A stretch of 52,152 bases of DNA from assembly GCA_002803225.1 (NCBI GenBank), contig NXFV01000492.1, positions 1-52,152 of the forward strand, in the 5' to 3' direction. This DNA comes from Gamarada debralockiae. Its lineage: Eukaryota; Ascomycota; Leotiomycetes; Helotiales; Hyphodiscaceae. Made by a program: the position numbers and the translations under genes. Below the pieces are notes generated by a model that saw only the letters and a program-made list of their open reading frames with translations, was not told where the DNA came from and did not search any database. Below, one piece after another: positions 21,156 to 32,514 of this stretch. Each line of letters begins with the position of its first letter. Position 1 is the stretch's first letter.

Positions 21156-21974
21156 ATGCGCGTCTCTACTCTATTCCATCTGTTCTCCTCCGTCGCGTTT
21201 CTTCCCACTTTCTCAAATGCACAAGTTACTTTCAACCCTCTCTCAAATCCAGGCTGTTCCACTGTCGAATCTATTGTCCAATCTTGCGCGCCTAAGATAG
21301 CGAACGAAGCTACTGTTTCCTCTGTCGTATTCAGCTGCATCTGCTACGATGCCTCTGGAAACTATGCTCCCACCATTTATGGAGATGCTGCAACGGCTTG
21401 TACCAACTACATTCTGAGTGCCTTCAGCACGCAAGGCAATGCGTTTGTCGCGTATGCGGCAGGCTTCTGTACCGACCCTTCTTTCGCTCCCGTCGGTACC
21501 ACGTCGGTTGATACGACACCCACTGGTACTGGTGTTGGAGTTGTAAGCAGCAGTGGTGTAGCAGCTAAGGTCAGTGAGGAAGATGTCCTGCGTGTGGGAT
21601 TTCACCGCTGACTAGTCAATAGACAGGAACGACATCGACGTCCGCCACTATACTTCCAGGTGGAAGTATCTCAAGTTCCAGCTCGTCGCCGACTGCATCG
21701 GGCTCAGCATCGATTACATCCGTTGCGGCTCCCACTACAACTAAGGGCAGCTCAAGCAGTTCGGGCGGTGGAAGTGGTAGTGGCAGTAGCTCGAGTGCTT
21801 CTGTGGCTAGTACAAGCTCCAAGGCCGAAGGAGCGAAGATGGCAGCCGCAGTTCGAGATGGATCACTTTGGGTAAGTGGACTCGATTACTCTCCATTTGG
21901 AAGAGCGAATGAGCTAACTCGAGTTCCCATAGTCAATCTTCGGATATCTTCTCGTGGGCATTTTAGTCCTGTGA
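21156..21974 (+). CDS. GPI-anchored Ser-rich cell-surface protein
   Basis: Three exons: 21156-21569, 21623-21871, 21933-21974 (234 residues). Start chosen at the ATG in CACA-ATG context that begins a clear signal peptide (MRVSTLFHLFSSVAFLPTFSNA), rather than the in-frame ATG at 21093. A compact domain with six cysteines follows (PGCST, QSCAP, FSCICYD, TACTN, GFCTD), then a 90-residue Ser/Thr/Gly tail (GSSSSSGGGSGSGSSSSASV) expected to be O-glycosylated, and a hydrophobic end (SIFGYLLVGILVL) typical of a GPI-attachment signal. The six-Cys domain resembles those of fungal plasma-membrane/cell-wall GPI proteins but lacks the eight-Cys CFEM pattern. The last 14 residues sit on a separate exon. 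Confidence 0.8.
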
Positions 21975-22506
21975 TTTTGACGAGAGTTGCCAATATGTCA
22001 ACGAAGACATTGCGGAGCGATTTGTGATATTCAGTCTTTAATATCACTGTATAACGTGGTCGCAGATTTTAACGAGCTTGTGATGGTTTTATATGTACAT
22101 ATATCCGTATATATTTCTTCATTTCTTATTGAATCGCTGCCCTGCTCAAGTTACTCGCAGATGATACAATGACTGACTCGTATTTGACCAATTTATTCAC
22201 AGTAAAAATCCTCAGCGGTGAATCTTCAACTGGAAATGTTTCAATCCTCTTCCTTTGCGTTCAAGTCCCTAGAAACATTTCTTTCATAGAAGAAGAGTTT
22301 GGCAGGCTCGGCAGTGTTAAAAGGCATCCTGTGGAGGCTTCTGAGGCGCTAGTTTAGCAATTTTCGTTGTCTTATCTGATCATCTAATCTCTCGTCCGAC
22401 ATCCCGGCCGCCTTACAACCATCTACCCCAAGTACTCGCGGGTCATACAGAGTACATCTGTGTAAATTTACGATTCCCAGTCGTACTTGTACTACATGGA
22501 CTCCGA
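21975..22506. other. Intergenic region upstream of the ferric reductase gene
   Basis: No gene. An ATG at 22496 lies 11 nt upstream of the reductase ATG in another frame and would give a 22-codon overlapping upstream ORF, which could lower initiation at 22507. Confidence 0.4.
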
Positions 22507-24429
22507 ATGGGTTCGCGAAGCCCTTCGATTCTCCTCAAGACCGCCGTGTATACGTCATCGATAGACGATGGAAAATGGCCTCCCCAACAGCGAGATCCAA
22601 AGCTCCGGAAGCTTGTGGAAGGGATCTTATATTCTCGGGAATTTATTCCAACGTATAACTTGGTCATTTTGGGATTCCTAACTATAGTATCGGCCGTGCA
22701 TTGGTATGGGAAGACTATCCAATGGAGGAGAAGACGATCGTCGACATTGAGGAATTTGGACGCCGTTGGGGCGTACGATGGCGACGCAGAGTCCATCAAG
22801 CAAGGAGCGAGGGAAAGAGGGAAGAAAGGTAAGGATTTTGAGGGAGCGCCTTCGTCAGGGAGTAGGACTTTGGAGGGTTCAGCCAGTCCTCCGCAGAAGC
22901 ATATGGATGAAGATGAGGAGACTCCGCTTTTGCAACAGGGCCACAGACACCGGCCGATACAGCGTCGAAGATCGATACTATCTTACTTCAAGTCATTCTT
23001 GATGTATCAGCCTCGACCGATCCCATTCTTCAACAAGGTGCTACCTTCAAACGGGATGTCGCTGGTTGTTCTGGCTCTCTTTTCCCTGAACGTCTTCTAC
23101 TCGTTCTGGCACATCAATTTCACCATCTTCGAGTTATTCGTCCTGGCCGATAGATTTGGGTTAATATTCGTGGCCAATCTCCCACTTTTGTACCTTCTGG
23201 CCGCCAAGAATCAACCTTTGAATGTCTTGACCGGTTGTTCTTACGAATTTCTGAACATCTTCCACCGCCGACTAGGCGAAATCCTCTGCCTTCAGGCTTT
23301 TCTCCACTGCGTTGGAATGATCTGGGTCTGGTATACTTTGATACAACCTAATGGGTTCGGACTCATCCGCTTCTTGCTACTTCCGGTCATCTTGCTTGGA
23401 CTGGTAGCTTTCTTCAGTTATGAGATACTGTACTTCACTTCTTTGGCAAGCTTTCGCCAACGGTGGTATGAGCTGTTCTTATGCTTGCATGTCTTTCTCC
23501 AAGTCGTGGCCTTAGCTTTTGTCTTCTTCCACCATTCAGCAGGCAGGTCCTACGTTGGCGTCGCTCTGGGTATCTTCCTTATAGATCGACTGGTCTACCG
23601 TATTGGCCTCAAGAGCACGACTGTGAGAGCGGATATAATGGTTATGGAAGATGGAGAAACCGTCAAACTTTCAACGCAAATTATCAAGCAGCCTCTCAGT
23701 TCATCTTTCCAGGTGGTCGGAAGATGCATCAAAGATGGCTGGCGAGCAACCGACCACGTCTTCATAACTGTTCCTTCCCTTGGTCGTCCACACATCTTCC
23801 AAGCCCACCCCTTTACCATCGCCTCCGCCGCACCACAGGAAGAAGATGACCAGCACCGACTAGACCTTCTGATTCGAGCCCGGAGCGGCTTTTCTAGAGA
23901 TCTTCTGAAGAAGGCCAGACATCACAATCATCTGACGATGCGAATCGATGGTCCCTACGGCAGTTCCCACGCACGAACCATGCTCGAAGTCTCCGAACTC
24001 GCCATCGTCGTCGCGGGCGGTAGCGGAATCGCAGTCGTCTGGCCGCTCGTGCATCATCTCCTCGACAAGTCTCGCTCAACCGACACAGAAATCGCACCTT
24101 CATCATCACTTCGTAGACAAAAGGTTGTTTTGATTTGGGTAGTGCGCAAGAAATCCCATTTGTCTTGGATCAATAGCCATAAATTGGTGAAAGCAGCGAA
24201 TAATGGCGTTGATGTCATTATCCCGCCTGCGACGGAAGAGTCGGGTCGTCCGGATTTGGAAGTTATGATTGATGAGTTGGTGGAGAGATACGGAGTGGGG
24301 AAGGGGAAGAAAGTTGGGGTTGTGGTTAGTGGACCGGATGGGATGGGGCGGTTGGTTAGGAATACTTGTGCGAGGTTGGTGAGGGATGGAGGGAGGGTTG
24401 ATGTTACGATTGAGAAGTTTGGGTGGTAG
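22507..24429 (+). CDS. Ferric-chelate reductase (FRE/NOX family), plasma membrane
   Basis: Transfers electrons from NADPH via FAD and two hemes across the membrane to reduce ferric chelates for iron uptake. Single exon, 640 residues. One N-terminal membrane segment (YNLVILGFLTIVSAVHW), then the ferric-reductase transmembrane domain with the two heme-ligand pairs at H253/H267 and H328/H342, each 14 apart. The FAD motif is HPFTIAS (434-440), the NADPH loop is VVAGGSGIAVVWPLVHHLL, and the end VTIEKFGW is typical. The N-terminus lacks a signal peptide and carries a charged loop (WRRRRSS). Metal specificity and iron regulation cannot be read from sequence; no GATA-type SreA sites were systematically sought. 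Confidence 0.9.
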   Translation: MGSRSPSILLKTAVYTSSIDDGKWPPQQRDPKLRKLVEGILYSREFIPTYNLVILGFLTIVSAVHWYGKTIQWRRRRSSTLRNLDAVGAYDGDAESIKQGARERGKKGKDFEGAPSSGSRTLEGSASPPQKHMDEDEETPLLQQGHRHRPIQRRRSILSYFKSFLMYQPRPIPFFNKVLPSNGMSLVVLALFSLNVFYSFWHINFTIFELFVLADRFGLIFVANLPLLYLLAAKNQPLNVLTGCSYEFLNIFHRRLGEILCLQAFLHCVGMIWVWYTLIQPNGFGLIRFLLLPVILLGLVAFFSYEILYFTSLASFRQRWYELFLCLHVFLQVVALAFVFFHHSAGRSYVGVALGIFLIDRLVYRIGLKSTTVRADIMVMEDGETVKLSTQIIKQPLSSSFQVVGRCIKDGWRATDHVFITVPSLGRPHIFQAHPFTIASAAPQEEDDQHRLDLLIRARSGFSRDLLKKARHHNHLTMRIDGPYGSSHARTMLEVSELAIVVAGGSGIAVVWPLVHHLLDKSRSTDTEIAPSSSLRRQKVVLIWVVRKKSHLSWINSHKLVKAANNGVDVIIPPATEESGRPDLEVMIDELVERYGVGKGKKVGVVVSGPDGMGRLVRNTCARLVRDGGRVDVTIEKFGW

Positions 24430-25106
24430 ATATGAAGATATGAGATGATAATATATATGGCGTCGGTCTGGCTTTTTGGATTTTATGTTAAATATTGCAT
24501 TGTTCCTGGAGTTGGATCTGGAGCGTTGAGTTAGATGAGTTGATGAAGAGAAGATACATGAATCATGAATGCACGACTGTTAGAGTTTATGGATTTCATT
24601 TGATTAGTATCGTCATGTAAGGTAATTGTTTGGAGAGGTCATATTTCAAATTTGGCCATTTCATATGATCCGCATACTGTATTGGAACCACAGCCTTGTC
24701 TACTCCGTACAGTCAGTCTAAGAAAAGAAAAATTCCCCCACATCCTGGCCTTCTTCTTCCTCCAGTATAGAACTTCCTATCGGAATCCTATTTCCAGAAG
24801 ACTTTTCAAGTCTTTGTTGATCAGTAGATCTTCAAATGGAGCCACGAAGCTCGTGGCCGGAGGCATATTGCGATGAAATCCGGTGAATGCCTTTTCTACC
24901 ATTGTTACTCAGTCAATATGATGTACGAATTGATGGAAGACTCCCGAAGATGGATCTCAGATAATCCAAACGAAACTATCGATCACCAAAGTCAACAGCT
25001 TGTTGGCGCAAACGAATATATTATAAAAAGAAATGACATTGAACGCGTTACTTGTATCCTGTCCGCTGCGGACTCTTCGGATTTTCTTTCGGGTGTGTAG
25101 AAGTCT
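24430..25106. other. Gene-poor region upstream of the HET relic
   Basis: Contains 3' sequence of the ferric reductase and an open stretch (24873-25100, plus strand) that may be an eroded part of the HET-type relic downstream. Nothing firm. Confidence 0.35.
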
Positions 25107-25349
25107 ATGGTTTCTCCTTATAACAGGCCAATTCTCACCCAATATGGCTCTATTAGACGATGCAATACCAACATGAGGCTGGGAGATCTTGTATACATTC
25201 TTCTTGGGTGCGCTGTGCCCATGGTGTTTCGCCCAGTTGGCGTGCATTTGGAAGTGGTAGGAGAAGCTTACCTCTATGGGCTTATATGCGGAGAAGGCTT
25301 GACTCTTTTTCGGGCAACGTTGGCCTTGGAAGAGTTCGAGCTCCATTAA
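25107..25349 (+). pseudogene. Relic of a HET-domain (heterokaryon incompatibility) protein C-terminus
   Basis: The stretch MRLGDLVYILLGCAVPMVFR followed by PVGVHLEVVGEAYLYGLICG matches the characteristic C-terminal segment of HET-domain proteins (GD-x-I-x-ILLG-x-x-x-P-x-V/I-LR..., then VGEAYVHGIMxGE). No HET domain is found upstream, and the flanking sequence is full of stops. It is read as a fragment left by decay or truncation. Based on family memory. Confidence 0.5.
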
Positions 25350-26054
25350 GGTCAAGTAAATGATATCAATAAATTCATAGCCAACGCAGAGAAAGCTTGA
25401 ATGGCGAGCGTTCCTTCGAATACTGACCCGAATCCGGATCTCTTGCTTCGGAATGACCCTGCCGTAGAACATAGCAGAACTATAGACACGCAGAGGACGA
25501 ACATATTTAGCAGCGATGACCTTACACTAGACTGCAAGCGCCGAGATTCAAACGTGGCTAGCTTTGGTCTAGGCCTCCACTCGAGGCATTTCATGCTATA
25601 CTTCTTGAAAGTAGTACAAGTGGCCGGTTCGTATATTTGAGAATATCTACATCCAAGTAAATTTACCTGATCTCAAAACGCCAAGTCATGAAGTCTAATA
25701 TCCGAGTTAACATAGCTAGGAGAAACCGTTCCCAAATCCAAAAGTAAGAACACTATCAAACTCCCATTTTAATGCAAAATAACACAAGAGACCATTTCCT
25801 ACAGTAGTTATTTGGTTGACACGAGTTCGCCAGTGAATAGACCGTACAACCTTGATTTTCTCCCTGCCCTTGTTGGACAGAGCAGAATGACAGCGACCAC
25901 GCTTATCATAGCTAGGAGTATCTCCTGACTCTGGCTCTGGGCGACGCTGACAACTCGTGCATCAAACTCAACAACGATCTTGGTGTTCCAATGACTTTTT
26001 TCTTCGGTGAAGGATTTCGACTTCTTTGGCGGTGGTGATGGTATGTGGTGACTC
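25350..26054. other. Intergenic
   Basis: Short ORFs only, including a minus-strand ORF antisense to the HET relic. No recognisable feature. Confidence 0.4.
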
Positions 26055-27321
26055 CTAAATAATGATGGGAACTGGTGGCTTCGGGAAATTTGGGTGTTTC
26101 CGAGCGATGTGTCTCTTTGTATGATCGAGCCTCTTGAATGGCTCATTATCGCCGTCCAAACCGTGCTCGCATCCGGGATAGGGGCAAGGGAAAAGCTTGT
26201 CTCCAGGTTTGGTTCCGTGGATCCGCATGTGGCGTTGTAAGTCTCTTGAATTTGCTGCTGAATGCTGGCAACCGGGCTCCGAGCACTGGAAGGGCTTGGT
26301 GTGCGTCTTGAGATGTTTACTGTTATGCAATACATAAGCACGCTACTCATTGGCGACTTCAGACAAGAAAGGAGGGATGTTGACTTACTTGAGTAGACAT
26401 CTCGAGACTCGGCTCTTACTGCACAGTGCCCACTGACAGTTCGCAGGATCTTTCAGTGTTTGAGTGTGGGATGTGACATGATCACTACAGATTATCAGCA
26501 AAGATAACTTGGTCCGGTGTCATGATCCGCGAGCAACTTACTGGAGACGCCTGGAATTCGTGAAGGCTTGTCCACATCGCAACCATCGGCGGACGTGGCT
26601 GCTTTGACACATACTGGCATGCTTGCTGTCTTGCTGGACTAAGAGTGTGGGTGATGGTAACCTGAAAACGTCTTCATCTTGATCCATGGGCCCAGCAAGG
26701 AAGTTTGATGAGGCCTTTTGCTTCTGCGACGAGTAGTTTGAAGACAAGAAATCTCGTGCTACTGAGGTTGCTGGCTTTGATATCACAGGGTATGATTCAG
26801 CTTCATCCAGATCAATCCAGTCCGAGGGAATGACAGATGGGTAAGGGCCCGAGACCTGATCATTGTCAAGATCGACAGGTATAGGTCCATCACTGAGGGA
26901 GCCGAGAATATAAGCCGAATCCTGAGTCGTGAAACTTGACGACCAGACCTCATCCTGAATCGGACTGGGATTCCTGTGAAGGGAACTATCAGAGCTGGAG
27001 CTGCAAAATGTCGAATCGTATGCCAGAGCATTCCTGCTTGCCAGTGTTGAAGTCTGATTCTGAATTGGAGATATGAGTTTCTGAGATAGGGAGTCCGGCT
27101 GTAGCGTGGTTTGAAGGCTGCTCGTTAAATCAGGAGTGTCAAAGCCACCATTGTATTGAAGTCGTTATTGTAAGGAGTGCAGAAGAGTTCACCGTTGAAG
27201 AAGTTGTCGAAGTCGAAATCGGAAAATTATCAAAAGAATGTCCAAGACCGTCATTGTTAACCTGTGGTACATAGGGCGAGTTAGTGAATGAATTTCGAGT
27301 TGGTTTCTGGAACTCGGCTAC
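26055..27321 (-). pseudogene. C2H2 zinc-finger transcription factor with two apparent one-base losses
   Basis: The 3' half is intact: exon to 26542 (CGQAFTNSRRL), 26389-26484 (HDHVTSHTQTL and CQWALCSK) and 26055-26319 (KHLKTHT, then fingers [20 protein letters not shown] and CPYPGCEHG...[12 protein letters not shown]). Introns are GT-AG and phases agree. Upstream an acidic Ser-rich activation-like region reads well, but in three successive frames: PYVPQVNNDGLGHSFDNF, then SDFDFDNFFNGELFC, then NGGFDTPDLTSS. The switches lie at about 27221-27226 (a T run) and 27151-27158; each is explained by one missing base. The 5' end is not resolved (an intron acceptor near 27340 is likely). Either a young pseudogene or two sequencing errors; the latter would restore a normal gene. 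Confidence 0.6.
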
Positions 27322-27603
27322 GTGATGGAGGGACTACGAAGGTACAGACAATGCCAATAATCTGGAAGAGGAGATACTTATTACCAATTGTTGCCCATCG
27401 TCGCAGGAGATGTCTTCGCACGCGGGCTTCTCGCGAACCCGCTCGCGGTGCGGTGCAAAATAAGAATACGCTCTGGGAGCACAGGGCGAGACTGTCCCTG
27501 TATCCCCTGTGTGCTCAAGATGTTAAGACTTTTGCAGTGCCTGAAGATACAGCAAAAGATGAAGTGATGAAAACTAGACGGCAAGAGATATGCGTTTAAA
27601 CGT

Positions 27604-27745
27604 AGGCTGAGGCCCTCACTGGGCACGGGCCTCTGGGGGCCTACCATTTGGCCCGCCAAACAGTTAACTACTATACGTACGTACTCGACTCCGATTCGCT
27701 GAGGGCCCTCTCTCTGGAGGCCCTCCACTCGGTGGGCCTCCCAGA
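27604..27745. repeat. GC-rich island with GAGGCCCTC-type repeats
   Basis: Two related stretches start with GCTGAGG(G)CCCTC (about 27608 and 27697) and contain alternating GGGCCT/AGGCCC words. Between them lies ACGTACGTAC (about 27677). It stands out from AT-richer surroundings and may be the end of a mobile element, but no clear terminal repeat pair or coding capacity was seen. Confidence 0.3.
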
Positions 27746-30700
27746 TTCCACGAACTCATGTCTTGGTCTCTCTTGCAACTCAATATCAATAGAGGACAGC
27801 ACTGAACGGGAAATTCATGTGTGTTTAATGAAAAACCATGCCGCACTCGACAATTGCAGACTTACGAAATTCTGAAGACTTACGAAACTCTGTACTGGCT
27901 TGTCATACTTGGGCTATATCGCAGAACCTTCGCAAGATCGCGAACGACTTTCCGAAATCAGCCGCACGCTCCAGAGCTACGCCAGGAGGCTTCAGGCGGC
28001 CAATCATGAGATCCTATCCCTTTCCTCATACCTAAGGAGGGTAGGGGCAAGGGCTCTCTCAAGTTTCGACACCTATATTACACAGTATTTTCTCAACGAT
28101 TGCCATGAACACATCTGACTTTTCTGTGCCCTTCAAAGAGTTCTGTCATATTCGAATAAGAAAGCTGGGATTACAGCATGTTTGAAAATCAAAGGGAAAA
28201 TGCTCGTCGCGTTAGGTACAGAGGCAATGGTCCATTACGAAGAAACTTTGTCTTCGTTCGAGGAAATCTCTACGCGAATACAGCGTTCGTAAGCTCATGA
28301 TTTCTTTGATTCCTAGCGACAATTGTCGAAGACAAATATTTGGAGTTCTACTGATCCACATTGCTGGGATAGTGAGTTTCCAAAATGGTTTGTCAATGGT
28401 AACATACCAGTGGTATCAATCTTTGTTTCCATGGCATTAGTTGGGAAAGATGGCAAAGCGGGCGAATTTGAATTGCCAGCTCTATGCGCGGGACTCGTGC
28501 TTATCGCGGTCAAAGGATCCCCCAAAGTGGACAAACAGGATACAGTCGAGGACTTCACCAACTCAACTGTACCTCCGCATATGTGTGTATACGGCGCATC
28601 ATCCGCAGTTATCGGGCTCTGTGAAGCTTCACAGACGTCCAGAACCCGTGTTGAACATCCGCCAGGTCATGTATACATTCGCAGATATGTTTCCATCGTA
28701 TTCGACCAGCTATCACACATCCACAGTTATGTAATGCTTCGCAGACCTCCACCACCATCCAAGCAGTCGTTCAACGCAGCCCGGCCAGGAATCCCACAAC
28801 ATCTACACATCTATTCGGGATGAGGATCGCAGAGGAGGAGGTTCCGGGAGGATATTTTAGCTTGCGCTGTCGTCGTTCGGTTTTCGGCGGTTGGTACCTG
28901 TTGATAGCAAGAATCAGCATCACTTCGAAAAACAGAAGAGAACAAGTAAGCGTGCTTCAACTCACCCAGATCTGCCACCACATTCGACCGTATGCAGGAT
29001 TTCGGAGCGGCCATGGAGCTAATTCTTGAGGTCAGCACGAGCGCAATCTCGATACACACCTGCAATTCCTCTTCAAGATCATCGAAGGCACCAACACACT
29101 GCGTATGACCAACTACGCCTTCGGTGGATCCTCTGACTCATCATATTCGGATCGCTGAAGCGCTTCCGTACCAGCCTCTACCGCGTTGAGTGTTTGGACT
29201 CCAGGAGATGGGTGCGTTGTGATTCTCGATTCATTCGCTTTGAATAGCACTCAACACGACGCTCCTTGGTTGCTAGACTCAAACAATGTGCCCAGCCATC
29301 CGCAACCATCCTGACTTTCAGAGATCGATGCCTTGCGCATTCGAATCTTTGGAATCGTCCGCGCCGCTCCTCGGCACCCTTGTTCCTCTACCAGATCATT
29401 CGAATGACACAAACCCAACATAACGGAGTATACTGGGGCTGGTTGAGGTTTGGAGCCAGTGGCAATTCGGGGTCAGGAGGAGGCATAAATGCCAACAAAT
29501 AAGCACTCCCGAGTCATCGCCTTTAATCACATCTACAGCACGCACAGCCACGACCTCTGAAGCTTTTTCTGCGGGCGACTTGTGGTCTACCTTCAGATAT
29601 CAAAATTATATCTTCATTTCTTCACAAGCTGCCTTTCTATAACCGGTTTATGTGTCCCGTTTCTGGCTGGTATTGATGTGACTTGCTCCAGGAGAGTTCT
29701 ATCTGTAATTGCTTGATCAGCATTACTCAGACTCACCATTCCCCAAAGCCACCAAGTGGAAGGCAGTGCGATGTGAATAAACTTCTGAAAACGCCTTGCC
29801 CAGATATCAAAGCCTACCAAGCTGGATCCACGTCACGATGCTCTCGTCAAGGCACAAGCCACCTACCTTCCAGCACATCATGCGGATTCGTGCACCCAAC
29901 CATGATGCATCTGCCTAGAAGTCCATCAGTACTTCCCTTACCAATCTCAGGCTGTCAATCTTGCGGTAATCCGAATCAAACCCGCAAAATCGAAACTTTG
30001 TGAGGCCGTCACTGCTGGTTGCAAGAAATATTCTTGCCCGGCATGAAAGCGATGCAATAACACCTCAAAGTGTATACTACCGGACAAAATCAGTATGCTT
30101 AGTAGAAGCCATCAGTTTGCACATCTCTACTTCCCCTTGGTGTGCCTCTTCGAGCTCCTGGCAGAAAGCCATGTCATGATGCAAGGCTGGATGGTGTGCA
30201 TGTCTCTGAATGATGCGCTCTCGCAGCTGCCACTTGCCCAATATTCTGCAGCAAGGTTACAGGGACACAAAAAATGGCTATGATAAGCTTTATTGGAGGA
30301 CTTCAAATTCGGCGCTTTTTCGACAGTTCTTTTTCATAGCCAAGCCGGGCGTCGTTGAGACCCAGTAAATTCACTTAGCGAACTAATCAGCAACCGATAC
30401 CATCAACAGAGCCTCATCCTTCCCCCTCCCCGTCAATGTGACAGATTGGGCAGCATTGCATGTAGGAAGGATGGAATGGGGAATATTCGAAAGGATTTGA
30501 ATTTGAGGCTCATATGCTCCGCAGCTGCAACAAAATGCAACTTAACTGACAGTGACTGCCGAACATAGGCTGAGATACACACCTTTTCCCCCATACTGAT
30601 AGGTGGTCACCAATGTCTTTGGGGCGAAAATGTTTCTACTACTCGGCGTCGCTTTCTATTTTTGATTTCGGTTTGAGTAGGTATTTAGGCGATGTCCACA

Positions 30701-31234
30701 CTGCAAGTATTTGAACATTGCTGTGGATCTTTCCTTTTTTCTTGAGCTCTTCCCCTTTGAAGTTCAACGTTGTGTAGCATTTACGTGCATTGAACAGATT
30801 GTGTCACTACATGAAGCTGCCGTTGACGTTCAGAAGCTGGTGGTATGTTGGATCACATGACTGGAAAGTAATGTAATGTATGCATATCTACCCAACGTCG
30901 AGACACCACACACCCACCACTCGTTGAAAAACCTACTGACAACCGTTTCCAACACAGTTTCAAATTCTTTGGAGAGTGAAGAGACAGGGTACTGTTGCAT
31001 CAAGCCGTTCTGAGTTCGATGCTGCAGCTTTAATCTCATGCAAAAACTGGCTTGCACACGCCCTCAAGCCCATGACTTCGAGACATGCATGCTTCGCTGT
31101 CGCTACTGGTCCTTTCCCCATGCCCCAGATTGCAAAGAGAACGAATGAACGAGGTGTGACAAGGAAAGACCTTGGAGCATCGCAGAGCTCCTTGGTATTG
31201 GACGCTCTCCTCTTACCCCTCATCATTTCATAGG
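27746..31234. other. 3.5-kb gene-poor region
   Basis: No supported gene. The longest frame (28323-28823 plus) starts with TTG and has a stretch (WFVNGNIPVVSIFVSMALVG) that could be a fossil exon, without family resemblance. 29030-29300 has gene-like base composition but many stops. No transposase or reverse-transcriptase motif seen. Confidence 0.4.
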
Positions 31235-32514
31235 ATGGCAGAGATAATAGGCAGCATAGGCTTGATAGCCAGTGTGACACAATTGGTTCAATATGCCCAC
31301 AAAATCAGCGTTTTGATAAGGGAGATACATGGGAGGGTTCAGGGTGGTGCGCAGTTGCAGGTTTACGCGGATCAGCTGCAGCAGCTGCTGGAAACCACAC
31401 TCGAAATCCAGCAAAATAGCGCTCTTCATAGTTCTGCAGTCCACAAAAGGGTTGATGCATGTCGAACTGAGGCCGGACGTCTCCAGGTACTCCTCGAGAA
31501 AGCGGCAGCTGATTATACGACAGGGTTTGTGGGCAGACGGTATTATAAGGCAGCCATCGGGAGCAAAGAATCGAGAATCGCCAAATCTTTCCAGAAACTC
31601 GAAGAAGAGAAGACTTCGCTCCTTTGTTGTATTGCGCTTTCGAATACGGAGAAACTTGCGTCGATTGACAGAGGAGTAAAGGAGGTGAAAGAGCTTATGC
31701 CTAAACCGTTTTCGGAACTCAAGATGGACAACCAAGGGAGAAGAGCTTGCTATTACAGTACACCTGAGGTTTGAAAGAGTTCTGTGTTCTAATATTGCAG
31801 TCGCTAAGCAGTCTTCAGTCGGAGGAAGCGATGCAAGCGGAAGATGAAAGAGCTAACAGTGACAGCGCAAAACAAACATCAAGTAGGCCTTCAAATCCTT
31901 CACATGCCCCAACGACTGACATACCCGAAGGACCTCCGGCTCAATATTACCCAGACCAGGGCTCACTTTCGCTGAATCGGGTCGGAAACCCATACCAACA
32001 ACAGGTCGGATGGCATAACCAAGCAACAAGTCCATGGAACAGCGACTGGAACGGCGACTGGAACGACTGCCCACCTCAAAATACTCTCCCCTGGGATCCA
32101 CAAGCGAGTAATCAGTGGAACGGTAGGTACAACGCGAGCCCTCAATGTCCTCCCAGTGGATACTTCTTCAACCCACCACAGTTTCAACAACCTGTTGGTG
32201 GCTCGGTCCCTTTCAAAAACAGCTGGAAGAGTTGTAAGGTGACCGGAAGGGAGAGCGGCGTTGTTGGACAACAACAGAATGGGCATCTAGGGTTAAGCAA
32301 GGCAGAACAAGATAGCCATTATTACGAAGGATGTACCGTTGAGGGAAGTGGAAAGCAGTGGAATGGGTCTGCAAATGGAGAGGATGGTTTAGCTGCGGCG
32401 CATAGCTTCTGGAGTGATACGAAGAACACCGAATCAAAGAATAGCATCTTGGGAGATATAGATAAGTTCCTGAGCCGGAGATCAAAAAACAGAGACGGGG
32501 GGCGAAATTCCTAG
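31235..32514 (+). CDS. SesA-like effector candidate with C-terminal amyloid-like repeats
   Basis: N-terminal 150 residues (MAEIIGSIGLIASVTQLVQY, helical, then QQLLETTLEI and ESRIAKSFQKLEEEKTSLL) resemble the SesA/NACHT-associated N-terminal domain of fungal cell-death proteins. A Trp/Gln/Asn/Pro-rich linker follows (WNSDWNGDWNDC). Near the C-terminus two units share C-x-V-x-G-x6-G: one at about 312-333 (NSWKSCKVTGRESGVVG), one at about 345-365 (HYYEGCTVEGSGKQWNG). They are 33 residues apart, and Phe-Trp follows at 375-376. This layout recalls the HET-S prion-forming domain. Exons: 31235-31768 and 31819-32514 (about 409 residues), joined by a 50-nt intron with a weak donor (GTTTGA); a frameshift is the alternative. 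Function (membrane-targeting cell-death effector triggered by the NLR downstream) is inferred. Confidence 0.65.

Noticed and set aside
20599..21300. 233-codon plus-strand ORF
   Set aside because: Overlaps the GPI-protein gene in another frame; its 5' part has no protein-like features and the true gene has a clear signal peptide.
21156..21974. CFEM domain in the GPI-anchored protein
   Set aside because: Only six cysteines and spacing unlike the eight-cysteine CFEM pattern.
25530..25600. tRNA-like stretch (GAGATTCAAACG) on the minus strand
   Set aside because: No complementary T-stem and no acceptor stem could be drawn.
31769..31800. 32-nt intron in the effector gene
   Set aside because: Too short for a fungal spliceosomal intron; the 50-nt alternative ending at 31818 keeps the same frame.
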